Source: Ascaphus truei (taxonomy: Eukaryota > Chordata > Amphibia > Anura > Ascaphidae). From it: a DNA stretch of 64,000 bases. This document shows positions 12,643 through 23,113 of the stretch, piece after piece. The stretch spans positions 17,578,440-17,642,439 of the forward strand of contig CM071574.1 in assembly GCA_036426205.1 (NCBI GenBank), written 5' to 3'. The notes beneath the pieces were generated by a model, which ran no database searches, was not told the DNA's origin, and saw only the letters and a list, made by a program, of their open reading frames with translations. The position numbers and the translations under genes were made by a program. How positions within the stretch are numbered: the first letter of the stretch is position 1; every line of letters begins with the position of its first letter.

Positions 12643-12745
12643 GGACAGGAGTGGCTAACTCCAGTCCTTAAGGGTCACCAACAGGTCAAGTTTTTGAGAA
12701 TATCCCTGCTTCAGCACAGGTGGCTCAATCAGTGGCTCAGTACAT
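12643..12745. mobile_element. hAT-type palindromic MITE, left arm only
   Basis: It runs from 'caggagtggctaactccagt' to 'gcacaggtggctcaatcag' and then stops at 'tggctcagtac'. The right arm found at 33650-33736 is absent. The sequence that follows is unrelated. Confidence 0.7.
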
Positions 12746-12746
12746 G

Positions 12747-13455
12747 CAGCTGAAATACAAATTGCCCCCTGCGTACCTCCTTTCTTGTGTGCTGCAATAG
12801 GGAACTACAACTCCCAGCTTGCTTTGCTGCAGCAGGGAGACACTTCTGGTGCAGGAGGATGTGACTTATGGATAGGGCCTCAGCCAATGAGATTGGACTC
12901 TGGAGAGGCAGGGCTAAGGGTGGATATCCCTAGGGGGCTCTGGCAGAGCACTCATGAGAAAAGATGCTGCACCCGGAGAGATCTTAGGGTTCACCATCGG
13001 CCCAGCCAGGATACACTGGCTAAAGGAAGTATCCATCTGACAGCAGCAGGAGGCACACATAGCGACAGAGGGGATCCTCATCGCAATCCAAGTAAAAGGG
13101 TACTGAAGTATTTGCCAAGTACAGGCCTGCTACATTCATACACAATCTATGAGTTCCAACAGCACACACAGGTCCTTTACACGCAGGATCAGGTGATCAC
13201 GTGGAGAGACACGAGTACACACCTGTGCAGCGTCTTGTGTGAAGTGTTTATATCTAATTGCATTGTGTATGTACTGAACGATCCTCACGTTTGAGGTTCA
13301 TATAGTTATATTGGTGCCTAGCGATAATGACATTATACATACCTTTGTGTTATAAACATTACTGTAGCCTGCCTCCCTTTGTCTGACTTGAAGGAGGACT
13401 CAGGCCCCCACCTCAACAGTGGGTGTCAGTCTGAGGTAAAATAGAGGGGTTACAT
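12747..13455 (+). repeat. Possible LTR-derived sequence
   Basis: This GC-richer block ends 'gtaaaatagaggggttaca', similar to the 'cgttaca' ends of the LTRs at 24846 and 63777. It contains 'aactacaactcccagc'. I find no target duplication or polypurine tract. A 169-codon open frame (12785-13294) within it has no recognisable motif. Confidence 0.25.
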
Positions 13456-14399
13456 ATATGCTGATACATGTTACATAAGTTTTTTTTATAGAGGTATGCT
13501 CATCTAAAAATATAACAAGAGTTGTGCAGGTGACAAGATGCTAACTTCACATGGCCCATTATATACTGCCATGTTCACATACTTCTGGTACAAAGTGGTA
13601 ACATTCTGTCAAAATTTACAGTAATGTGACCATTTGACAAAAAAGCTAAACTTAAGAAAATTTCCAAAAAACATCAAGATGCATATTCAAGACGCACACC
13701 TCTAAATATAACGATGCTTTCGCTTTATAATACATTTTGCATTTATAAAATGCATCCCAAGTGTAATTTTTTCTACCTAAAAATCAAACATAAACACAAT
13801 TTTTACATTTTGTACACAAAAATTATATTTATTCATATTTGTTCATAATGAGCATTTTAAAACAGGAATTGTAAGCTTTTTAACACTGATTTGACATGTT
13901 TGACATTACAAGGGCCTTTCAGAATAATAGCGGTTTATTTAATCTGTTTACAGCACTTGCAAGCATCATCAAGATCAACATACATTAGTTATTATTCCAA
14001 GAATAAACATCTGTGCATCTGCTCCCAGGAAAAGATCAAAATCATTCCCTGTAATACCACAATCTGATTTAATAACTGTCAGTGCTATTCTAGACTGCAA
14101 AAAAAATCTGTTTATTTGATTTTGTTATAAAGGGAACAACATCATTTTTCACTGTTTAGTGCATATCTGACAATAGTATTTCATGTAGAGTTACTACATT
14201 CGGAAGCTTCATTGTTGCAGGGAAATGTAACCTTAAGTAATAAAATGTATACATTCTACACATACCTTTCAGTACGTCTCTTCTACAAAAGGTTTTTATA
14301 CAACAATGTAGACTAAATATGATGATAGCTCCTGCACTCATAAAAGAACCACAATAGGTAAGCAATTATCCAGTACTTATAACTGTTCTAAGGTGTATA
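13456..14399. other. Unassigned AT-rich stretch
   Basis: Nothing recognisable. Confidence 0.4.
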
Positions 14400-14766
14400 C
14401 AGATGCAGCGGCCATTATTTTAACAAATCACGGTGCCATTTTCGTATGCGCTGCTGTTCTCCACGTGACATTAACGCCGCCAATCGCCCCAGGCACACGT
14501 GTTTATCGCGGGTGCTTTGTTTGAATTTCATGGATTGTGTGCAATGAAATGCAATGAAATGCAATGAAATGAATGAATTGTAATGTGTACAGTACTGTGC
14601 TACTGTGTCAATTTCAGGTGTTTAAAAGCCAGAACACTAAAATGCCATTTTCTGCATGCGCCTGCACTCGCGTCTGAATGCGGTACGGTTGGAAGAAATC
14701 CTGCGCCATGACATGGGTATTCTGAGGTATACACTGATTTGTTAAAAATAATGGCCGCTGCATCTG
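14400..14766. mobile_element. Tc1/mariner-type MITE with TA duplication
   Basis: The ends 'cagatgcagcggccatta' and 'taatggccgctgcatctg' are inverted repeats of about 30 bp, each bounded by TA (14398-14399 and 14767-14768). The length is 367 bp with no coding capacity. The interior has a small tandem array of 'atgaaatgca' at about 14543-14575. The TA target points to the Tc1/mariner superfamily, which is an inference because no transposase is present. Confidence 0.75.
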
Positions 14767-15379
14767 TAGATAACCAGACACAAAGTAAGTTATGGTGACT
14801 AGTAAAAAAAAGTGCCAAAAAAACCTTCACCATACAGTGTACAGCAGATACAAAATATCACTTGTGAGCACATTCACGTCTCAGACACGTCCACAAACCT
14901 ATATATATATATATATAAATAAATATATATACTGTATAGTAGTGAGCTACAAATAGCCCCCATGGCCGGTGCTCCAAAAACACAATAAGTATTTAAGCTG
15001 GAAAAAGGGCTGTGATTATAACAAGTGTACCCTGTATGTCTTTGCCCTGTCTTGTGTCCATGCCGAAGAGGCTGCCTCCAATAAACCGTTAGTCCGGGAG
15101 GTGAGTAAGAGAAATAAATATACCGCTATTTGAACCACATAATAACAGATAACTGTATGGCCATATAACAACTGGATTAGCACTAAAAGCATAATAAAGT
15201 TGGTGCAGTTACTCACAGTCACAGAGACGGGCTCCGTCAGCTTCAGTGCGGTATGGTCACCCACAGTGCACACCACTTAGCTCGGGTGAACTGGAAGGTA
15301 AATATCAAGTTGTAATCACCGAAGCCCACAGCATATCCAGCACGGCGTGCGCCCAGGCTATGTAATCAACAGAAGTGTA
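14767..15379. other. Unassigned stretch with a (TA)n microsatellite
   Basis: (TA)n lies at about 14900-14937. The sequence from about 15000 to 15380 is of mixed composition and may be flanking part of the Penelope-like element that follows. Confidence 0.35.
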
Positions 15380-15622
15380 ATCCAGAGAAGGAACCGGTGC
15401 ACAACCAGAAAAAATGCAACGTTGGACCAAGGTAACCTTTCAAAAATGTATTGATTAAAAAAACATGCAGATAGAGTCCTGACAGATCCTCTAACATGTT
15501 TCACGCACGTTAAAGGATCTGTCAGGACTCTATCTGCATGTGTTTTAATCAATACATTTTTGAAAGGTCATATTGGTCCAAAGTTGCATTTTTTTCGGTT
15601 GTGCACCGGTTCCTTCTCAAAT
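15380..15622. mobile_element. Inverted pair of Penelope-like terminal repeats (fold-back)
   Basis: Two arms of about 110 bp are near-perfect inverted copies. The left arm starts 'gagaaggaaccggtgcac' and the right arm ends 'gtgcaccggttccttctc'. At the centre the minus strand reads 'gtgaaacatgtt' then 'agagg', resembling the second half of the ribozyme-like modules annotated elsewhere (GAA, self-complementary ACAUGU, then H). A head-to-head pair of the same kind lies at 60118-60500. Penelope-like elements are known for terminal repeats in inverted order. Confidence 0.5.
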
Positions 15623-15639
15623 CCACAAACCTGCCTGTT

Positions 15640-15722
15640 CCCATTATCTCTTAGCATACAGTGCTTCCACTGCAGCCAGGCATTCTGGGTAATGACATGC
15701 AAAAAAGCACTCATAGTGTGTC
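15640..15722 (-). repeat. Octamer-bearing repeat family, partial copy
   Basis: 'gtgcttccactgcagccagg' and 'attctgggtaatgacatgc' match one arm of the family seen at 54199-54394, 61269-61405 and 62757-62950. Confidence 0.65.
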
Positions 15723-15952
15723 CCTTTATACGGTGTATATACACAAAGAAAATAGGGTTACATGTATGCAAATCTGGTTCATGCAGACATGGTATACATA
15801 TGTTCTGTTTATGGCCTGTAAGGACAGTTTAAATAATGTCTTACTATTTTCATTTCCAGATTTGCAATGTTTGTCATTAGAATGAGTGATGCTTGGGGTG
15901 TTGGTTTCCACCAACATTCATTAGATAATTGCAAGGCTTTTGAGTAGTCCAG

Positions 15953-16205
15953 GGTAGAGATGGGCTAATTCACCGAAATCCGTTTGCCGGATTTTCGCTG
16001 ATGTTACCCCCAAAATCCGTTTTGCCATTTAAAATCCGAAAACGACTTTGGACAGTTTCACTCCGCAAGGATTCCTGAAAATCCGTCATTAGATACAACC
16101 CGTGGACGAATTTGTAGAATCCAATCCCCAGATTCAGCAATTGCTGAATCCCCAGATTGGATTCTACAAATCCATCCATGGGTTGCGAAATACGCGGAGT
16201 GTATT
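15953..16205. repeat. Palindromic repeat ('agagatgggc' type)
   Basis: It starts 'tagagatgggctaattcacc', a form common at the ends of short non-autonomous elements in frogs. The core at about 16110-16170 is a strong hairpin: 'gtagaatccaatccccaga' is answered by 'ctggggattggattctac' in inverted order. I cannot assign a superfamily. Confidence 0.5.
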
Positions 16206-16665
16206 CGTAATAGTAATAAAAAAAATCCACAAAACGTGAATCACCCTTTTTGACATTACACCAACTAGTGTTCCAGCACTCACTGACTCAAGAAAAGTAT
16301 CAAACAGGGAATATGCCAAAAAATGGAAAATGTAATGCAAGCACAAGATAACAATATACTTGGAGTAATGTCACACAAGCGGGTAATACAGAAGTGGACC
16401 CTAACTATAGGTGGTATGGGGAAAAAACAGGGAAGGGAGAGATACACACAATAGGAGAGAGGGTGGGTGGGGTGTGGGGGAAAAAAGTAGTTTTCTACTT
16501 TTTGCTCAAAACTCCTTATGCTCGTGCCAGTTCTGGACAATACCTATTGAGCTTTAACAATGTTATATTGATTTCATCCTTACTATTATCTGGGGAGTCT
16601 GCTCAGCTGGTTGGGGAATCAAGGTTTAGGGAAGAACCTTGTGGTCCTTTTGGGCCTGAGGGAAC
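16206..16665. other. Unassigned stretch
   Basis: Low-complexity purine-rich tract at about 16425-16490 (plus). No recognised gene. Confidence 0.35.
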
Positions 16666-16703
16666 GGGCCTGAGGAAGGAGTCTTCACCCCGAAATGTTG
16701 CCC
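16666..16703 (+). ncRNA. Hammerhead-ribozyme-like module, locus H
   Basis: Order: GGGC (16666-16669), CTGAGGA, A, hairpin of about 13 nt, GAA, ATGT, T, then GCCC (16700-16703). GGGC pairs with GCCC as stem I. The core has C3 and G8. The putative cleavage triplet is GUU. Stem II is weak (GG/CC, an A-A mismatch, then G-C). Confidence 0.45.
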
Positions 16704-16778
16704 CCCTAATTACCCTCCTCCCACCCCCTTTTTGTTCCCCCTACAAGCTCTATAAACTTGGCGTGACATAGAGGAAGG

Positions 16779-17225
16779 TTGATACAGTGTGTTCTCAAGA
16801 TCAACAATATGGATATATGTATATATAATATTTATGGCCCGAATGAACAGAGCCAACCTTTCCTCCAGAGTGTAACTGATAAATTGTTGAAAGAAAGAGG
16901 AGGTAACCTAATTGTGGGCGGTGTTTTTAACGCTGGCAGTGATCCATTTTTTGATACATTTTATCTTAATCAGAGAAAAGGAAAATCAAGATCTGCACAG
17001 AGATGCATAGGGCTGTTACAAGAAACATTGGGTTTGTTAGACTGCTTGAGGCTATTTAACCCTACTGAGAGAGAATATACCTTTTTCTCTCTCCCGCATA
17101 ACTGTTTCTCAAGAATAGACTATATTCTAACAAGCGACCATATGATGGACAAGGTGTCTGCAGTGGCGATTGAAGATATAATCATATCAGACCACGCACC
17201 AGTATGGTTAGAGATAAATTTATGA
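16779..17225 (+). pseudogene. L1 ORF2, endonuclease C-terminal half
   Basis: Residues 'DICIYNIYGPNEQSQPFLQS', 'CFSRIDYILTSDHM' and 'IIISDHAPVWLEI' are the Y/N, RIDYIL and SDHAPV motifs of the L1-type AP endonuclease, which nicks target DNA at the integration site. A 'GGVFNAG' block stands where the family has GDFN, so a core asparagine/aspartate site is altered. The N-terminal catalytic part is missing because of 5' truncation. Confidence 0.85.
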
Positions 17226-17839
17226 TTTAGGGAACAGAAAAATTGAATCTGGAGATTTCCATCTTATCTTCATAATAATGAGGAGTTTAAAGCTTTCCTC
17301 CTCAATAACTGGTACTATTTCCAGGAAATAAATGCTATTCACCAAAATGAGGGGGCATTGCATTGGGAAACCGCTAAAGCGGTAATGAGAGGTAAGATTC
17401 TAACATACATGAACAAACATGGCAAAGAAACAGAATACATTCAATCTAGCAAGGAACTGAACAGGACGTTCTGTCAAACAAACCCGCCTCCCCCCAAGAA
17501 AACAAGGACAAATACATGGAAGCAAAGAATGTATGCGAAAATGGCTTCACAGAAAGGAACAAAAAAAAGCTCCAATTTAGAGACCTTAATATTTATAAGT
17601 ACGGTAACAAGGCAGGTAAATTATTAGTAATTAATATACGAGCTACACAGCCAAAACACATACATAGGATGCGTGAAGCTTCAGGTGAACTAACATCAGC
17701 TCCTGAAGAAATATGTAGAGTGCCCAGGGACTTTTATCAAAATGTGTAAACTACCAGTGAGCAGGATGATGAAGCTCAAGACAAGATTTTACAGGGATTA
17801 AAGTTCCCAAAAATAACGAATGAAGAGCAAGAAGAACTT

Positions 17840-19050
17840 ATGCTCCGATTACCAGGGAAGAAATAAAGGCTGTCATAAAGAAACTTAAAAATGGGAAGGT
17901 ACCAGGGCCTGATGTCTTTATGGCCGAATTCTATAAGATCTTGGGGCTAGTAGGACTACCCCTGCAAAATGCCTTCAAAGAGATAGTAGACAGAGGGAAA
18001 TATTTGGAAACCGGGAAAAAAGCATTCATCAGAATTTGACATAAAGAAGGTAAAGACCCTCTTGTGGTTGGTTCATATCGATCCATATCCTTATTAAATC
18101 AGGATATAAAATTCTCTCAAAAATTCTGGCAGAGAGGCTCGCCGCAGTATAACCAGGTCTGATATATAAAGATCAGACAGGGTTTGTAAAAGGTAGATCT
18201 TCAGTGAAGAACACAAGAAAAGTATTAGGAGCCCTTTATTGGCCCAAATCAAATCCACAAGATAATAGGAACAATGTAATTATTTCAGTAGATGCAGAAA
18301 AAGCCTTTAATAATGTTAGATGGGAATTTTTATTTGATATACTTCAAAGATGGGAATATCAGGCACATTTCTTAACATGATTAGAACTGTGTATGAGGGT
18401 TCAAAGGCACAGATCATGGCAGGAGGAATACTCTCCCAGGAATTCAATTTATACAGAGGAACAAGGCAAGGTGTCCTTTGTCGCCATTGCTATTCAACAT
18501 AACAATGGAACCATTTGATATGTACCTTAGGGATATGGCAGACTGTAAAGGCATTGAAATTGGAAATAAGGAAGTGAAGTTGGCTCTTTTTGCGGATGAA
18601 CTTCTGATGTTTGTCTCTAATCCGGAAACAGCAGTTAGAAAAATTTATGAGACACTTAAACAATGTGGAAAATGTATGGGGCTTATAGTTAATGCCTCCA
18701 AAACTGAGATTCTAGTGCTGTCTCACAACAATAATGTTAGGTGGGAGGTAGACCTCCCTTTTAAAATGACAAGACCAATCAAATACTTGGGTCTTAATAT
18801 AGACCCTGACCTAGAAAAAATGTACACAAGCAATTTTAAATCAATCATAACCAAAGTGATTAAAGAGCTGGAAAGCTGGCAATGCTTCCCATTGAATTTA
18901 GCGGATAGATGCCAACTCGTTAAGATGATCAGCTTCGCTAGGATTATATACCCTTTGCAGATGCTGCCTATCCTGGTTCGCCATGCAGACATAAAATTGA
19001 TTAATAGTGCAATAGATAAGTTTATATGGAAACAAAGGCGGAAATAGAAT
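17840..19050 (+). pseudogene. L1 ORF2, reverse transcriptase (broken)
   Basis: Recognisable pieces in different frames are 'KLKNGKVPGPD' at about 17885, 'RQGVL' then 'LLFNITMEPFDMYLRDM' (from 18478), and 'LALFADELLMF' at about 18570. The catalytic box reads FADE where L1 has FADD, so the second active-site aspartate is lost. 'IKYLGLNID' follows, as usual. Several frameshifts and stops separate the blocks. The piece 18478-19047 is the longest open stretch (about 189 codons). Confidence 0.8.
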
Positions 19051-19054
19051 TGCA

Positions 19055-20358
19055 ATGTCAAAACTATTTCTCCCAAAGGAACTTGGTGGAGTGAGTTTAC
19101 CTGACATTAGAAAATACAATTTGGCATGCATAGCCAGGCATATGGGAGACTGCCTAATGGACAAAGAAATATACTCCTATACGAAACTTGAGGAGCAAAT
19201 GGTGCTCCCAATGACACTGAAAGAGATCCTACACACGACTTGGGGAAATATACAGTACCTTTAGTAATTAGAGGAAATCCACTGATAAAACATACATGAG
19301 CCACGTGGAAGACATTGAGAAAAAAGTGTGGAATGTCTTACAAAAGATCCAAATGTCTGCCTATACAAGATAACATGAAATTTGAACCAGGTCTATCTCA
19401 AAATAGGATTAAGGCATGGGAAACCGAGGGAATAAAAAATATAGGGCAGCTGGTAGATACAGAACAGGAACGCTTTATGTCATTTGAAGAGCTCAGAGTT
19501 TAGAAGGAATTCCCACAATCTCACTATTTCCCCTACATGCAGATCATACATTACTGTAAGAGACTAGAGATATTAGAGTCTAAGAAAGAGATATTAGTTA
19601 CTTTAGGACTGAAAATAATATTATATAATCAATCTCTGAATTATATGATTGGATTCGAGATAAAGACCAGGCAAGTAATTGCAAAAAGTGGCAGCCAAGT
19701 GGAACCAGGACTTCCCAGAAATATCTGAGATTGGCTCTTTGCTGGTAGGATTAGGTAGAACCAGGAAAATAATAATATAAGAGACATGGAGGGAATTACA
19801 ATTTAAATAACTACATAGAGCATATTATGCGTTTGATATCCAATATAAACAGATAGAAAAGGATAAAAATAAATTCCCGAAATGTCTGCTTATTAAAGCG
19901 GATCTAAAACACTGCTTATGGGAATGCCCATGTATATCTGATTTTTTGGGACCAGGTTCTAATATATATATATATGACATGACAAAGTGGTAACTGGGAA
20001 GGAACCTCTATCGGTTTTATTTGGGAACATTGAGAAGTGGACAGAAGTTAATGGGGACTCAGGAATCCCAAGGATTGCTGAAATTATACTCCTGGCAGCT
20101 AGAATGTGTATGCAATGGGGGAAGAATGGCCCTCCAAACTTGGAAACGGTTAAAACATATCTCATTCAGCTAATGACCTCAGAAAAAATGAGACCAATAA
20201 GGAACAAAAAAATGAGAATTTCTTTACAAAATCGGAACACTATATTGACCCCCAACCACAGAGTGAAAAAGACCAAATATATTAGGCTTTTGCACACACA
20301 TCCTGGAGTCTCTTGCGGCAAATTGCACAAGTTCATAGATACTGTAAACATACAGTAG
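19055..20358 (+). pseudogene. L1 ORF2, C-terminal region (broken)
   Basis: Open pieces at 19055-19264 ('KELGGVSLPDIRKYN'), 19315-19503 and 19987-20358 correspond to the region after the reverse transcriptase, including the 'HCLWECPC' cysteine motif at about 19905. No single frame covers it. It ends near the MITE insertion at 20353. Confidence 0.65.
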
Positions 20359-20697
20359 AGGCAACTCTTATTCGAACAAAAACCAGTGGCAATTCCCCAA
20401 AAAACCCAGGAAACACCCAGGTACATTCTGAATACATGCCTTAAATTTTCCTTAAACTAGCCCCAGCATTTCTGCATTGATTAATGGCCTATCAGATTAA
20501 CAGCGGGGGTCCCTGGCAGTCCCATTCAAACTGAATTGGACTGCCAGGGATCCCTGCTGTGTTAATCCTATGGGTCGTTAGTCAATGCAGAAATGCCTTA
20601 AACGTGCCTCAAACTAGCCCAGAACATACCCAGCACATACCCAGAATGTAACCCGGCTAGTTTACGGCAAATGTTAGAATAAACGTTGCCTCTACTG
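20353..20697. mobile_element. Tc1/mariner-type MITE inserted in the L1
   Basis: Terminal inverted repeats 'cagtagaggcaac' and 'gttgcctctactg' are each bounded by TA. The length is 345 bp. A large internal palindrome occupies most of it ('ccctggcagtcccattcaa' faces 'aattggactgccaggg'). No coding capacity. The CAGT/ACTG ends and TA target fit the Tc1/mariner superfamily. Confidence 0.8.
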
Positions 20698-20998
20698 TAG
20701 GGAGAAAAGAAACAGGTTAAACAGGTATCAAGACAGTAGAACAGTATATCCGATGTTAACGTCTGCAATGTGTGGCTGACTAAAGTTATGTTTTGTACAT
20801 TCTGTGAGTTAATTATTTAATTTAAAAATTGTGTATTTTTGAGTTAAGTTTGAGCATCTGATTTATACCTTTTTACTTATATATTTTTTTTCTTTTAAGT
20901 ATTACTTAAACATGGACAATTGTAAAGATGTGTTGAAATCTGTCATGTTTACCAGCAATTTTCGAAAGTCAATAAAAAGAACAACGAGAAAAAAAAAG

Positions 20999-21360
20999 CA
21001 TTTTAATGTCTAAACAATGTTTTAAATCAGTATGTCAGATACAGTATTGTGCGTCACATCACTGCCAAGTGTTTTGGAACTGGACTTGCACTTGGAATTG
21101 ACTGATTATTATCTGAAATCTACTGTGCGGTTTGTTCTCTTTCTTAAGGCTCGTTACCTCATGCATCCTATTATTACTTTGTTTTTTGCCTTATTTTTGT
21201 CAGCACAGTAACGCTGACACAAACTGCCATATTCAGATATTGTTCTTATCTTAGCCTTTGTCGTTTTGTATCAATTACTGTACTGTTAAGATTACTTTAA
21301 TGGGGTTGTATAAATATAAAGGCACACAACTGTAGTGTGCCATATACTTGATGTCTGCTT
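20999..21360. other. Unassigned stretch
   Basis: Nothing recognisable. Confidence 0.35.
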
Positions 21361-21605
21361 TAGGCCCGTATTCAGTATGCACAGTTAATAATGCATTAAC
21401 TTCCATTTAAGTGGATGGAAGCTGCAGCATCATTAGCTGTGCATTGCCCTGCTTCTTACGGAAAAAAGACCTGACCCATATTCTATACACTGTACATTTT
21501 AGAGTGTGGCAAAACACAGTTAGCAATGCATTAACTTCCATTCCCTTTAATGGGTGTTAATGTATTCCTAACTGCATGTGTTGTCCCATGTTTCACCCTA
21601 CTTAA
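21361..21605. repeat. Dispersed repeat with internal direct repeats
   Basis: 'taggcccgtattcagtatgc' opens it, and 'caatgcattaacttccatt' or a close variant occurs twice (about 21390 and 21520). The word set (gcattaact, gttagc, cccattgaaatg-like) resembles the repeat at 48610-49270, but I cannot align them fully by eye. Confidence 0.4.
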
Positions 21606-21715
21606 TAGAGAGGCTAGAGCGATATTTTAAATGTAAGTCTCCAAGGCAGATATTCATTAAACTGTAAAGGAGTTTCCGTGCGATAGTGCCCCGATCAGCG
21701 GTTTTTGCAGTTTAA

Positions 21716-21971
21716 CCCTTCGAGTGTCGGAGAGGTCGTGGTGCTTGAGTGCCATTTCCCCTCCATTACAGTGCGGTCACGTGACTGTGGTGGCCATTTT
21801 GGAGGAAATGAAGGAGGAGCGATCCTTCTCCACCCTTTCCTTGCTGGTTGGGTCACATCTTGTGCTGCATAAGAATACAGGATGTGATCTGAGATCAAAA
21901 ACACCCTCCCTGAGCATAATGTAGTGCCAGCTCAGATGACGTAGTGATTACGTTCTGGGGCACCCAAAGAG
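21716..21971. mobile_element. piggyBac-type MITE, TTAA-flanked
   Basis: TTAA stands on both sides (21712-21715 and 21972-21975). The left end is 'cccttcgagtgtcgg'; the right end is the inverse of 'ctctttgggtgcccc'. TTAA duplication and CCCTT-type ends are the piggyBac signature. A longer relative lies at 46929-47989. Non-coding. Confidence 0.7.
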
Positions 21972-21989
21972 TTAATCAATAAACCCTTA

Positions 21990-22385
21990 GGCCTGGGACA
22001 TTGTGCAGGGAGGAGCGCTGGGCAGCTATGACGCTCATGCTCTCCTGCTCAAGCAGGAGATTTTTCTTGTCCCTGCATGAGCGTCAGCGAGCGCGCTTGT
22101 GTGCCGGGTGGGAGACTTTCGGGAGGCGGGCCTGGAAGCGGAGCGGGAGGCGTGGCTAGCGCATCACGGCACCGATGTCACGGACTGCCATTGGCTTCTG
22201 GCAGTCACGTGACCGGCCCTGCGCTTCCTGCAACGAGAAATCTAAAATTTGTCTGTCGGCAGAAATTCCACACTCCTACGCATGCCTGTGGAAGCGTGCG
22301 GAAGCTCCGTCTAAAGCCGCGCTGATAGGGATAATGTTTCCCCTCAGCGTGCCTCAGCACGGTCTTTTTGACCATGTCCGAGGCC
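21990..22385. mobile_element. PIF/Harbinger-type MITE, family 2
   Basis: TTA stands on both sides (21987-21989 and 22386-22388). The ends are 'ggcctgggacattg' and 'catgtccgaggcc'. The interior is GC-rich with CpG and includes a hairpin at 22045-22095 ('gacgctcatg...catgagcgtc'). The element at 39279-40656 has the same ends. The superfamily call rests on the 3-bp TWA duplication. Confidence 0.7.
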
Positions 22386-22404
22386 TTAAGGTTAAAGACT
22401 TTAT

Positions 22405-22610
22405 CAGAAGGTAAGTTTGTAGGCGGGCACTGCAAAATCAGGATCTCAGCCACAAAATAAGGATAAAAACAGCTTTATTTGGACATGTTGCTGGACATCA
22501 CAGAGACTCCTATTTCTCTGACGCGTTTCGTCCCTTGTAGGAACTTTATCAAAGAGTAAGTGGAGTCTCAACAAACAGATCTTAAATAGGCAGGTCTCCC
22601 TCTGCTATTG
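22405..22610 (-). mobile_element. Penelope-like terminal repeat, copy A
   Basis: This block of about 200 bp is repeated with few differences at 25620-25825 in the same orientation. On the minus strand it contains the ribozyme-like module A, then an AATAAAG-type signal ('aataaagctg') about 50 nt downstream, then 'gcagtgcccgcctacaaac'. Assignment to Penelope-like elements is by analogy: modules of this form are known from Penelope terminal repeats. Confidence 0.55.
22503..22569 (-). ncRNA. Hammerhead-ribozyme-like module, locus A
   Basis: Read on the minus strand: GAGACTCC, internal loop, CTCT, TTGATAA, A, GTTCC-loop-GGGAC, GAA, ACGCGT, C, AGAG, internal loop, GGAGTCTC. Stem I is CTCT/AGAG plus GAGACTCC/GGAGTCTC (8 bp). 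Stem II is 5 bp. The box ACGCGU is self-complementary (stem III in a dimer). The triplet GUC (complement of 22520-22522) is the canonical hammerhead cleavage triplet. Deviations are U3 and A8 (instead of C3 and G8, but changed together) and one extra A before stem II. Confidence 0.6.
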
Positions 22611-23113
22611 GCTGATAGTATATTGACACAGGTGAATTTACTTAATCAATTACTGATTAGAAAATTGAAGCCTCATGCGTGGAGGAGTCCTGCCTGTTCT
22701 CAAGATGTATTTTACATACACAAAAGGACAAGTGATAACATACAACCATATACAAAAATTTTATATTAAAAAATATATTAAAAACAAACTAGATGTGAAG
22801 TGCAGCAACCTAAATATAAAGGTATATACTATAATCAATAGCACAAGATGATTTACCATCATGGAGAAAAAGAGTTGGAGAAAATCTTTTAGACTAAAGG
22901 TCATAAAGGTAGCATATAGATACCATAGTAGAAAGCATAAATATAAATGTTACAACGAAGGATATATTAGATAGATAATGCCTAAGTATATAAGGCCTTG
23001 TAGACTAAAAATCCTAGAAGTAACACATACATGCTCCATAATAGAGAGCATAAATATTATGACCAAATATATATTGCAAAGACAGTACATATATGTTTTA
23101 AGCAAAACAATAA
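22611..23113. other. AT-rich stretch before the ORF
   Basis: No recognised gene. 'gtggaggagtcctgcc' and several 'aaatataaaggtat' words recur locally. It ends close to where the open frame at 23114 begins. Confidence 0.35.

Larger units (their letters stand above)
16779..20998 (+). mobile_element. L1-type LINE, 5'-truncated and decayed
   Basis: This is an L1-group non-LTR retrotransposon. From 5' to 3' there is the C-terminal part of the endonuclease, a reverse transcriptase in several frames, and a C-terminal region with the 'HCLWECP' motif near 19905-19930. The 3' end is marked by 'aataaaaagaacaacgag' and a short A run at about 20965-20998. The 345-bp MITE at 20353-20697 is inserted in its 3' part. 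Many frame breaks make it non-functional. Confidence 0.85.
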
